A DNA stretch of 64,000 bases from NCBI GenBank assembly GCA_002706765.1, contig PAJV01000032.1, forward strand, positions 1 through 64,000. Direction: 5' to 3'. This stretch comes from Gimesia sp. GTDB lineage: Bacteria; Planctomycetota; Planctomycetia; Planctomycetales; Planctomycetaceae. The notes under the pieces were generated by a model. It saw nothing but the letters and a program-made list of their open reading frames with translations. It had not been told where the DNA came from and did no database searches. Made by a program: the position numbers and the translations under genes. The stretch's first letter is position 1. Each line of letters starts with the position of its first letter. Shown here in pieces: positions 56,204 to 64,000 of this stretch.

Positions 56204-57289
56204 CTACTTCTGCTTATCTGACTGATCGGAACCTGCAGGTGGGTCTTGATTCTGCTGTCCCATCTGTTTGAGTACATCATTAATGTCAACGGTCTCAATA
56301 TCTTTCAGGCTGTCCATCGACATGTCAGGACGCTGCATCAGTTTCGCGGTTCGACTGCGGGCAAATTTCTGATCGCTGACAATGAACCTCCAGATCAGAA
56401 AGCCCAGCGCGACACTGATCACCAGAAACAGACTGACAATGTATTTGACCGCACCTGAAGAAGAGGGAGCCGGTGTATCTGAGGGTGGGAACCAGCGGAT
56501 CTGGCGTGCTACCAGCAGTGGTGCCGTCTGGAGTTTGCCGGCAGCGGAAGGATAACCCGTTTTCTTGAAGTAATAACCCGTAATCTGAACCGAAGGCATT
56601 TCTTGCAGGTCGTTACCGGTGGGAATCCCCTGCGGAAGTTGAGTACAGAGCACGCGCCAGGGATGAGTCCCGGAATCATTAGAGAAAAACCAGCCTTCAT
56701 ACAGGGAGTTCACACCGTATTGGTTTTCTTCCACAGGTACAGGCTTGAGACGTTTCAGTTGCCCCTTGACTGTCATCAATTTTCCCCGGTATTCGGGAGA
56801 CTCGTTCATGACGACGACAAAGGGAGGGGCTGGTTCTGTTGACTGTTCCAGAACGTTCTGCGGAATTGCGGCCGCTTTGGCGAGCAGGTAGTACAGGGAG
56901 TTTGATTCATGATCGCGAATACCCAGAGTACTGTCAGAAACAGAGTTCAGGAGTCGCGGATCAACGCGTACATCAAATTCACCCGTTTCCAGCCGGGCGA
57001 TGACCTGGGCGGGTACCTCGATTTCAGGAGCGGGCTCTGATCGAAACTCGTCCGGCTTCAGCGCTGGTTCTTCTCTGACACTGAAATCGATTTCGCTGGG
57101 ATTCACTTGCGCCTGTTGCCGGGCAGGATCGTCTGCCGGACGTCCTGTGAGCCAGTACCAGTTCTCTTCGCGTGATGCATATAGCATCCCCAGAAAGATC
57201 ACGCCCAGAGCGGCAACCAGTCGAAACAGCCGGATCTGATCACGGCGGCTGAAATAGGAAGGCGTCGTTGATCGTTTGTGAAATCGCAT
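56204..57289 (-). CDS. Two-helix membrane protein of unknown function
   Basis: A 361-residue protein with a short N-terminal membrane helix (LVAALGVIFLGMLY, about 24-37), a long middle domain with beta segments (GKLMTVKGQLKRL, perhaps OB-like) and a second hydrophobic helix (about 287-309) near the C-terminus. I recognise no family. It lies 78 bases downstream of lpdA on the same strand and might be transcribed with the PDH operon, though nothing in it suggests a PDH role. Confidence 0.55.
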   Translation of the reverse strand: MRFHKRSTTPSYFSRRDQIRLFRLVAALGVIFLGMLYASREENWYWLTGRPADDPARQQAQVNPSEIDFSVREEPALKPDEFRSEPAPEIEVPAQVIARLETGEFDVRVDPRLLNSVSDSTLGIRDHESNSLYYLLAKAAAIPQNVLEQSTEPAPPFVVVMNESPEYRGKLMTVKGQLKRLKPVPVEENQYGVNSLYEGWFFSNDSGTHPWRVLCTQLPQGIPTGNDLQEMPSVQITGYYFKKTGYPSAAGKLQTAPLLVARQIRWFPPSDTPAPSSSGAVKYIVSLFLVISVALGFLIWRFIVSDQKFARSRTAKLMQRPDMSMDSLKDIETVDINDVLKQMGQQNQDPPAGSDQSDKQK

Positions 57290-57367
57290 TCAACAATGCC
57301 CTTTTTCAGGTTCCTGTTCTTAATGATTCCCGCTGCAGTCCGGATCGACGGAAAGCGGGAACTCTGG

Positions 57368-58795
57368 TTATTTTCGTTTGGGTTTATACATGTGTGTGGC
57401 CTGACCGATGAAGGCTTCTGCGCCTTCCATCAGGGTTTCTGACAGCGTGGGATGTGCATGAATGCTTTCGGCGACATCTTCTGCGACGGCAGCCATCTCG
57501 ACAGCCAGTACGCCTTCGGCGATCAGTTCACCGGCGCCGGGTCCTACGATGCCAACGCCGAGTACGCGTCCGGTTTTTTTATCGAAGATCATTTTGGTGA
57601 GACCTTCTGTGCGGCCCAGAGTCTGTGCCCGCCCTGAAGCGGCCCAGGGGAAGCGGGTGATTTCCACATCCAGTCCCTGGTCTTTGGCTTCCTGCTCGGT
57701 CACGCCACACCAGGCAATTTCCGGATCGGTAAAGACGACCGCGGGAATGGCGATGTTATCGAACTCGCCGAATTCGCCGGCAATACTTTCGACGGCGACT
57801 TTGGCTTCGCGGGTGGCTTTGTGTGCCAGCATGGGTTCGCCGGCGATATCACCAATTGCATAGATGTGAGGCTCGGCGGTTCTCTGCTGCGCGTCGTGTT
57901 TGATGAAGCCGCGGTCGTCGAGTTCCAGTTTTGTATTCTCGAATCCAATGCCTTTGTTGTTCGGACGACGGCCGATCGAAATCAATACGCGGTCAAAGAG
58001 TTGCTGGGGTTCAACCCCTTCACCGCTCAGATCGGCAGTGATGCCTTCTTCTCCCGGTGTCAGTTTTTCAACTTTGGTATTCAGGTGAATTGCCGCGAAG
58101 CTTTCGGTAAGTCGCTTCTGCAGTGGCCGTACCAGGTCGCGGTCGGCACCGGGGAGCAGTCCACCCGTCATTTCGACTACAGTGACTTCGGAACCGAGGG
58201 CCGCGTAGACGCTCCCCATTTCCAGGCCGATGTAACCGCCGCCCACGACGAGCAGTTTTGCGGGGATGTCGGCCAGTTCCAGGGCGCCGCTGGAATCCAT
58301 GATCCGATCATCATCCAGGTCGAATACGGGAGGCACAGCCGGTGAGGAACCAGTGGCCACAATGGCGTATTTGAATTGAATGGTTTCTTTCGTGCCATCC
58401 TGTTTGGAGACTTCGACCGAGTGGGCATCTTTGAAGCGGCCGAAGCCTTTGAGGATTTCCACATTGCGGGCGCCGGCCAGTTGCCCGATACCGCCGGTCA
58501 ATTGGGTCACCACTTTGTTTTTGAAGTCCCGCAGTTGATCGAGGTTGATCTCCGGCTTCTGAAAGGTGATGCCCCACTCAGCGGATTCTTTTGTTTCATT
58601 AATCAGCTTGGCAACGTGCAACAGTGCTTTGGAGGGGATACAACCCCGGTTCAGGCAGACGCCACCGGGGGCGACGTCATCATTGACCATAATGACTTTG
58701 TAACCTTTGTCGGCTGCTTCGAATGCCGCCGGATACCCGCCGGGGCCACCGCCGATGACCACAATATCCGTTTCTCTGGTAGCTGATCCAGACAT
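57368..58795 (-). CDS. lpdA: Dihydrolipoyl dehydrogenase (E3)
   Basis: A 475-residue FAD enzyme that re-oxidises the lipoyl arms of 2-oxoacid dehydrogenases. The redox disulfide Cys47/Cys52 is in [17 protein letters not shown], the FAD motif is GGGPGG, and the His-Glu pair is in HAHPTLSE. Third gene of the PDH operon, 47 bases after aceF. Function firm. Confidence 0.96.
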   Translation of the reverse strand: MSGSATRETDIVVIGGGPGGYPAAFEAADKGYKVIMVNDDVAPGGVCLNRGCIPSKALLHVAKLINETKESAEWGITFQKPEINLDQLRDFKNKVVTQLTGGIGQLAGARNVEILKGFGRFKDAHSVEVSKQDGTKETIQFKYAIVATGSSPAVPPVFDLDDDRIMDSSGALELADIPAKLLVVGGGYIGLEMGSVYAALGSEVTVVEMTGGLLPGADRDLVRPLQKRLTESFAAIHLNTKVEKLTPGEEGITADLSGEGVEPQQLFDRVLISIGRRPNNKGIGFENTKLELDDRGFIKHDAQQRTAEPHIYAIGDIAGEPMLAHKATREAKVAVESIAGEFGEFDNIAIPAVVFTDPEIAWCGVTEQEAKDQGLDVEITRFPWAASGRAQTLGRTEGLTKMIFDKKTGRVLGVGIVGPGAGELIAEGVLAVEMAAVAEDVAESIHAHPTLSETLMEGAEAFIGQATHMYKPKRK

Positions 58796-58842
58796 AATAT
58801 CGATAAACCTTTTATTGTATTACTTCAGTGTAGATTACGAGC

Positions 58843-60207
58843 TCAGCAGTCAACCAGCAGATTGAACGGATCGGAGAGCAAACTGGAAAGACGCACGATG
58901 AATCGGGCCGCATCGGCACCGTTAATTACCCGATGGTCGTATGATAACGACAAAGGCAGCATCAGGCGCGAAACGGGTTTGTCATCGATCAGCTGGAATT
59001 CACGACGCGAACGAGACATGCCCAGGATGGCGACTTCCGGATAATTGACGATCGGCGTAAACGATGTTCCACCCAGGCCACCCAGATTGGTGATGGTGAA
59101 GGTCCCGCCCTGCATGTCATTCATTTCCAGTCTGCGATCGCGCGCCTTGATGGCCAGCGCGTTCATTTCGTTGGCAATGGTGATGATGTTTTTCTTGTCA
59201 ACATCTTTCACGACAGGGACAACCAGTCCGTTTTCGGTATCAACGGCAACACCGATGTTGATGTAGTTCTTGAAGACAATTTCATCGGTCTGCGAATTGA
59301 AGCTGGAGTTAAAACTCGGATATTCGTGCAGAGCAATGGCAATGGCTTTCATGGCCAGAGCGGTCATCGTGACTTTGGGACCCGAATAATTGGGCTTGGA
59401 GATAAACAGTTTTCGCGCGGTCTCCAGGTCGGTGATATCCGCCAGGTCATGTTGAGTGACATGCGGAATGACCTGCCAGGACAGACTGAGGTTTTTGGCA
59501 GAGACGCGGGAAAGCTTATTGAGTTTCTTACGTTCGACTTCTCCAAACTGGGTAAAGTCGGGCAGGGGAGGTACAGCGATGCCGCCACCCCCTGCAGAAC
59601 TGCCATTGGCAATCAGATTTTTGACGTAATTTTCGACATCTTCCTGTGTCACCCGGCCACCGGCTTCAGAGCCACTGACCTGATACAGATCGACGCCCAG
59701 TTTGCGAGCCAGTTTGCGTGTGGCAGGTCCGGCGGGGACAGGCGCTTTATTTCCCGATGAGTCCGTATCGGCTGGCCGCACAGGAGCCGTTGCCGGCTTG
59801 GATGTCGACTTGCTTTCCTGCTTGCGATTTTCCTTTGGTTTTTCCTCAGTCGGCTGTTCTTTCGAGGACGCCTCTGGCTCTGACTCTTCTGCTTCCGGTT
59901 CCGCTTCTGGTTCTTCTGACTTGGCTTCTGCTGATTTTTCATCTTTGGCAGGAGCGGATGCTTCGCCGTTGGATTCATTGATTAACAGTAGAACCGCGCC
60001 AATCGAAACCGAATCGCCTTCAGAAACTTTGAGTTCTTCGATGGTCCCTGAGTAAGGCGATTCAAGCTGGACCACCGCCTTATCGGTTTCGATGTCCATC
60101 AGAACCTGTCCCTGCTCCACTGTATCGCCTACCGCGACAGAGATTTGTCCGACATCTGCTGTCTCGACACCCTCACTCACTTCAGGAAGTTTAAATTCAG
60201 TAGCCAT
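58843..60207 (-). CDS. aceF: Pyruvate dehydrogenase E2, dihydrolipoyl acetyltransferase
   Basis: A 454-residue PDH E2 core. The single lipoyl domain has Lys in ETDKAVVQ, followed by an Ala/Glu/Pro/Lys-rich linker (about 85-150) much more acidic than usual. The peripheral-subunit-binding domain has PAGPATRKLARKLGVDL and the catalytic domain has DHRVINGAD. The last motif has Asn where many E2s have Asp, as in the Azotobacter-type enzyme. Start ATG 60207 (MATEFKLPEV) is preferred to 60243. It lies 57 bases after aceE. Confidence 0.94.
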   Translation of the reverse strand: MATEFKLPEVSEGVETADVGQISVAVGDTVEQGQVLMDIETDKAVVQLESPYSGTIEELKVSEGDSVSIGAVLLLINESNGEASAPAKDEKSAEAKSEEPEAEPEAEESEPEASSKEQPTEEKPKENRKQESKSTSKPATAPVRPADTDSSGNKAPVPAGPATRKLARKLGVDLYQVSGSEAGGRVTQEDVENYVKNLIANGSSAGGGGIAVPPLPDFTQFGEVERKKLNKLSRVSAKNLSLSWQVIPHVTQHDLADITDLETARKLFISKPNYSGPKVTMTALAMKAIAIALHEYPSFNSSFNSQTDEIVFKNYINIGVAVDTENGLVVPVVKDVDKKNIITIANEMNALAIKARDRRLEMNDMQGGTFTITNLGGLGGTSFTPIVNYPEVAILGMSRSRREFQLIDDKPVSRLMLPLSLSYDHRVINGADAARFIVRLSSLLSDPFNLLVDC

Positions 60208-60264
60208 AGTTTTGTGTTCTATCTTCTTGTAGTAATGCTTCAATGAAACCTGTGGTTATGGGAG

Positions 60265-62958
60265 TTAAGCGAGCCGTGGATTTACTTTCTCCGGATCGAT
60301 TCCCAGGTCTTTGATGATGGCAGGCAGCTTTGATTTATCGAACTGACCTTCTTCGGCTAATGAGACCAGCGTTGCAACCACTACGTTTTCAGCATCGATT
60401 TCAAAATGACGTCTGAGTGATTCACGGGTTTCACTGCGACCAAAGCCGTCTGTTCCCAGTACACAATAGTTGCCTGGAATGTCTTCACGAATCTGGTCGG
60501 CGACCAGTTTGATATTATCACTGGATGCGATGAAGGGGCCAGCGACACCTTCAAAGAGCGTATCCAGATATGATTTCTGTGGTTCGGCATCAGGATGCAG
60601 CCGGTTCTCACGTTCGATATCTTTCACATTGCGGGCCAGCTGGTTATAGCTGGTGACACTCCAGACATCGGTGGCAATATTAAATTTCTCTGCCAGGATT
60701 TCCTGGGCTCGCAGGACTTCACGCAGGATCGGACCACTGCCGAACAGTTGTGGCCGCATTTCGACAGCCGGTTTTTCGACTTCCTGCGACCGGAATTTAT
60801 AAATCCCTTTGATGATGCCATCGACAACATCTTCGCCTTCAGGTATCGGGGCCATTTCGTAGTTTTCATTGTAGACGGAGAGATAGTAGAAGATCTCTTC
60901 GCCTTCCTGGTACATGCGTCGCAGACCTTCCTGGATGATCACTGCCAGCTCATAAGCGTAGGCAGGATCGTATGCCAGTAAAGTCGGCACGGTGGAAGCC
61001 ATCACGTGGCTGTGTCCATCCTGATGCTGCAGACCTTCTCCGTTGAGCGTGGTTCTACCGGAGGTACCACCCAGCATGAAACCTTTGGTCCGCGAGTCGG
61101 CAGCAGCCCAGACCAGATCGCCCACACGCTGGAAGCCGAACATGGAGTAATAAACATAGAAGGGAATCATGTTGACGCCCTGGTTGGCGTAGGCGGTGCC
61201 TGCCGCGATGAACGAAGAAATCGCTCCCGCTTCATTGATGCCTTCTTCCAGAATCTGTCCGTCTTTGGCTTCCTTGTAATACATCAGCTGATCACGGTCG
61301 ACCGGTTCATACAACTGACCCTGGCTGGCATAGATCCCACACTGTTTGAAGAGACCTTCCATACCAAAGGTACGGGCTTCATCGGGAATGATGGGCACAA
61401 TCCGCTTGCCGATGACTTTATCTCGCAGCAGATTTCCCAGCAGGATGCCGAATGCGCCGGTGGTGGAACCTTTTTTGCCAGCCATGCTCGTCAGGAATTT
61501 ATCGAGCGATTCCAGGCTTGGTGTTTCCAGCCGTTCTTCGGTTGGCGTCCGCTTGGGAAGATAGCCGCCGAGTTCTTCCCGTTTTTTCTGCAGGTACTGC
61601 ATTTCGGGACTGTTTTCGTCTGGTTTATAGAACGGAGTGTCCTTGACGTCTTCATCACGGATGGGAATACCGAATCGAGACCGGAAATCTCTTAATTCTT
61701 CTTCATTTGCTTTTTTCACATTGTGAGCGATGTTGCGGCCTTCGCCAATCTCACCCAACCCATAACCTTTGATCGTTTTTGCCAGGATCACGGTGGGAGA
61801 ACCAGTGTGGTTCACGGCAGCATTATAAGCGGCATAGACTTTTTCCGGATCGTGGCCACCACGTTTCATGCGTTTGAGCTGGTCGTCGGACAGGTGTTCT
61901 GCCATTTTTGCCAGTTCGGGATTTTCCCCAAAGAAGTGCTCCCGAATGTAAGAGCCTGGTTCGACGACATACTTCTGGTACTGTCCATCGATGACCTCTC
62001 CCATGCGTTTGACAAGGTGACCATCTTCGTCTTCCGCGAGCAGGGGATCCCAGTCACTACCCCAGACCACCTTGATACAGTTCCAGCCGGCACCACGGAA
62101 AGCCGCTTCCAGTTCCTGGATGATTTTACCGTTCCCGCGAACAGGTCCATCCAGACGCTGCAGGTTACGGTTGATGACAAAGATCAGGTTATCCAGGTGT
62201 TCGCGTGATGCGAGTGTGATGGCACCGAGGGTTTCGGGTTCATCGGTTTCACCATCACCGACAAAACACCAGACCTTGGATTTGGAAGTATCCATGATGC
62301 CGCGATTATGCAGATAACGCAGGAAGCGTGCATGGTAAATGGACATGATGGGTCCCAGACCCATGGAGACGGTCGGGAACTGCCAGAAGTTCGGCATCAG
62401 CCAGGGATGCGGATAGGAAGAGAGTCCGCCGCCGCGGGGAATTTCCTGGCGGAAACGCTCCAGGTTTTCTTCTGTCAGACGTCCTTCAACGAAGGCACGG
62501 GCATAGACCCCTGGAGAAGCGTGTCCCTGAAAGTAGACCACGTCTCCCGAGTGGTCTTCCGTACGGGAATGGAAGAAGTGGTTGAATCCGACTTCACAGA
62601 GGGTGGCTGCGGAAGCGTAGGTTGAAATGTGTCCGCCGATGCCGTCGTGATATTTATTGGCCCGCACGACCATCGCCATCGCATTCCAGCGAATGATACT
62701 TTTGATGCGGCGTTCAATCTCACGATTTCCGGGAAACGGTGTCTGCTCGTCGACGGGAATGGTATTGATGTAAGGTGTGTTGGCCGTGAAGGGCATCGTC
62801 ACTCCCTGACGATAGGCGCGTTCCTGCAGAATGGCCAGCACGTTTTTAACTCGTTCTTTACCGTAGCGGATGATAAGGTCATCCAGCGATTCAAACCATT
62901 CTTCCAGTTCTGCCGGATCGACTCCAGGCACTGCACCTGTAACTGTCTGTTCTACCAT
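60265..62958 (-). CDS. aceE: Pyruvate dehydrogenase E1, homodimeric type
   Basis: An 897-residue thiamine-diphosphate enzyme that decarboxylates pyruvate and loads the lipoyl arm of E2. The TPP motif GDGETDEPETLGAI and the stretch NRNLQRLDGPVRGNGKI match homodimeric AceE. Start ATG 62958 (MVEQTV) is chosen over a TTG six codons earlier. First gene of the aceE-aceF-lpdA operon. Confidence 0.96.
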   Translation of the reverse strand: MVEQTVTGAVPGVDPAELEEWFESLDDLIIRYGKERVKNVLAILQERAYRQGVTMPFTANTPYINTIPVDEQTPFPGNREIERRIKSIIRWNAMAMVVRANKYHDGIGGHISTYASAATLCEVGFNHFFHSRTEDHSGDVVYFQGHASPGVYARAFVEGRLTEENLERFRQEIPRGGGLSSYPHPWLMPNFWQFPTVSMGLGPIMSIYHARFLRYLHNRGIMDTSKSKVWCFVGDGETDEPETLGAITLASREHLDNLIFVINRNLQRLDGPVRGNGKIIQELEAAFRGAGWNCIKVVWGSDWDPLLAEDEDGHLVKRMGEVIDGQYQKYVVEPGSYIREHFFGENPELAKMAEHLSDDQLKRMKRGGHDPEKVYAAYNAAVNHTGSPTVILAKTIKGYGLGEIGEGRNIAHNVKKANEEELRDFRSRFGIPIRDEDVKDTPFYKPDENSPEMQYLQKKREELGGYLPKRTPTEERLETPSLESLDKFLTSMAGKKGSTTGAFGILLGNLLRDKVIGKRIVPIIPDEARTFGMEGLFKQCGIYASQGQLYEPVDRDQLMYYKEAKDGQILEEGINEAGAISSFIAAGTAYANQGVNMIPFYVYYSMFGFQRVGDLVWAAADSRTKGFMLGGTSGRTTLNGEGLQHQDGHSHVMASTVPTLLAYDPAYAYELAVIIQEGLRRMYQEGEEIFYYLSVYNENYEMAPIPEGEDVVDGIIKGIYKFRSQEVEKPAVEMRPQLFGSGPILREVLRAQEILAEKFNIATDVWSVTSYNQLARNVKDIERENRLHPDAEPQKSYLDTLFEGVAGPFIASSDNIKLVADQIREDIPGNYCVLGTDGFGRSETRESLRRHFEIDAENVVVATLVSLAEEGQFDKSKLPAIIKDLGIDPEKVNPRLA

Positions 62959-63627
62959 GAGATATGGTTCTTTCAACCTGCTTAAGTATGTTCGATGAGC
63001 GTAACTTCACTTAGATCACTGACAGTAGTTATCCAGGAAGAAATTACGCAGATGAGTTCTCAACAATTCTAGGGATGTACCGTGAGTAAGGGAACTGTCA
63101 CGGTTCTTTTTTGGGATCGTTCAGCTTTCGGTTCAGAGTTGAGAATGCTGGGACAGATCCCGGTAAGGGAAATGCTAACTAATTTCTGTCTGTTTTGCGA
63201 GTCAAAGCAACGGGTCTAAACTCTTTAATAGACATAGCAAACGGCAAACAGAATTGCGACAGGATTCGGGAGGGAAATTTTGAGGAAAATGGGATGGGAT
63301 TTCGGAAAAAGTTTCCGGGGAAAAGCAAGTCGTTCACCCCTTATTTATTGATCGGCAGTTGCTGTATGGAGCGTGAGTCCGTCTCGGATTTCCTGCCGGT
63401 GTAATAATAGCCAGTTGTGTTTTGATGGATCAAAATTTACAGGAAGGAAATCAAAGTTCGCAGTGTCCACAAGTCCTTGCCCCTTCTTAAGATCATTAAT
63501 TATCGTGCATTTTTAACAATTCTGCCTGTTAAAATTGTTTTATCAAGTCAGATTCCCTAGTATGAGTTCAGTATCTCAGAAGAGAGACCTCGCTTTGTAA
63601 AGCATGACCTCAGAGAGTTTTAATTCC
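62959..63627. other. Long intergenic region between divergent aceE and sigma factor gene
   Basis: About 670 bases with no convincing ORF; a short plus-strand frame at 63195-63404 lacks support. It contains a plus-strand terminator-like hairpin (63080-63112) and an inverted repeat AACAATT/AATTGTT at 63515-63521 and 63533-63539. A possible sigma-70 promoter for the next gene is TTGTTT at 63535 with TAGTAT 17 bases later at 63558. Confidence 0.4.
63080..63112 (+). terminator. Terminator-like hairpin without an obvious gene
   Basis: CCGTGA (63080-63085) pairs with TCACGG (63098-63103), followed by TTC and six T residues. It would stop rightward transcripts, but the only nearby gene is aceE, leftward. 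It might belong to an unseen small RNA, or be antisense control of the aceE leader. Confidence 0.4.
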
Positions 63628-64000
63628 ATGTACAGCACATCATCGGCTGAATTCCTGCAGACAGATTCATTCTCCCAACTGGGTGAGCGGGCGATTCTTA
63701 CGGACCAGTCGAAGTCCTGTCAGTGTGAACTGCTGGCCGTGAAAAAAGCGGTGCGTATGCGGAAGGTCTGTGTCACACGTGAGCTGCAGAAACGAGCCGA
63801 GCAGATCTGCTCGACCGAGATCGAATATGTCTACAGTGAGCGTTTTGACCATGATGCCGCCAGCGATGAAATTCTGCAGCCCCTTCAGAAACTGTGTGCG
63901 GCCCTCAATTCGGATTCAGACTACGATCTGTCGGAATTTGATTTCCAGCAGGCCCAGCTGTATGCAGTTCCTCTCCTGGATAAAGAGCAGGAAGTCATTC
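63628..64000 (+). CDS. Sigma-70 family RNA polymerase sigma factor, N-terminal part
   Basis: The open frame continues off the right edge, giving at least 124 residues. The N-terminus is MYSTSSAEFL; further in are a basic helix (VKKAVRMRKVCVTREL) and, near the edge, YAVPLLDKEQEVI. The last resembles the LLTREQE-type start of region 1.2/2 of planctomycete sigma-70 factors, which carry an unusual N-terminal extension. An in-frame ATG at 63604 is an alternative start; neither has a strong ribosome site. The call rests on a short landmark and the truncated frame. Confidence 0.6.
   Translation, partial: MYSTSSAEFLQTDSFSQLGERAILTDQSKSCQCELLAVKKAVRMRKVCVTRELQKRAEQICSTEIEYVYSERFDHDAASDEILQPLQKLCAALNSDSDYDLSEFDFQQAQLYAVPLLDKEQEVI

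Noticed and set aside
61006-61695. Plus-strand ORF (229 codons)
   Set aside because: It is antisense to aceE, whose frame is unambiguous.
63195-63404. Short plus-strand ORF (69 codons) before the sigma factor gene
   Set aside because: It has no ribosome site and no family resemblance, and lies in AT-rich non-coding sequence.

Overview
The window looks like a stretch of ordinary chromosome from a marine-type planctomycete, probably Gimesia or a close relative. That placement is inferred from gene content. It carries a Tat-exported DUF1501 protein, an exported sulfatase beside a ceramidase-like protein and a DUF1080 lipoprotein, an FG-GAP repeat protein, a SUMF1-domain lipoprotein, a Cys-rich lipoprotein and the start of a planctomycete-style sigma factor. 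Many genes lack a clear ribosome binding site. I see no rRNA, CRISPR array, insertion sequence, integrase or prophage gene. One tRNA gene is present, and a probable SRP RNA end lies at the left edge.

Positions 1-10,061: probable SRP RNA 3' end with terminator, a Gfo/Idh/MocA oxidoreductase, a small secreted protein, the ABC-F translation factor EttA, a DUF2079 membrane protein, a nucleotide-metabolism pair (nucleoside 2-deoxyribosyltransferase-like protein plus HD phosphohydrolase), and a SUMF1-domain lipoprotein. Positions 10,244-15,699: a MarR regulator preceded by a three-half-site operator, then an RND adaptor and an enlarged RND permease. Positions 16,036-20,557: a conserved unknown, a DUF481 barrel and an M28 peptidase with a PDZ domain. 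Positions 20,850-25,829: a tight four-gene operon (acyl-CoA synthetase, thiolase, 3-hydroxyacyl-CoA dehydrogenase, 3-hydroxybutyrate dehydrogenase) that fits 3-hydroxybutyrate or short-chain acid use. Positions 25,875-30,853: a relic of a DUF1501 gene, then sulfatase, ceramidase-like protein, DUF1080 lipoprotein and nucleoside-hydrolase-like protein, all with export signals.

Positions 30,878-35,195 are the signalling region. It holds a receiver-like protein without its phospho-acceptor Asp, a FixJ/LuxR-type regulator, and a soluble hybrid histidine kinase whose PAS-like domain carries a ferredoxin-spaced cysteine motif. Between the regulator and the kinase sits a hairpin plus a strongly ribosome-bound 9-codon ORF. 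I consider this the best candidate for something undescribed. Then come tRNA-Leu(UAA), a GlsB/YeaQ-type membrane protein, an FG-GAP protein, and a minus-strand block (DapA-like aldolase, epimerase, peroxiredoxin-like protein, small membrane protein, DUF1501, YihY/BrkB).

Positions 43,361-64,000: Cys-rich lipoprotein, beta-helix protein, leucyl aminopeptidase (pepA), a nitrilase-family amidohydrolase divergent from it, queC, a Tyr-rich secreted protein, argH, truA, a zinc-ribbon membrane protein, mdh with a strong terminator, bioA, an unknown two-helix membrane protein, and the pyruvate dehydrogenase operon aceE-aceF-lpdA. The last gene is the N-terminus of a sigma-70 family factor cut by the window edge. 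Central metabolism (PDH, malate dehydrogenase, arginine, biotin and queuosine steps) therefore lies next to accessory planctomycete surface and degradation genes.
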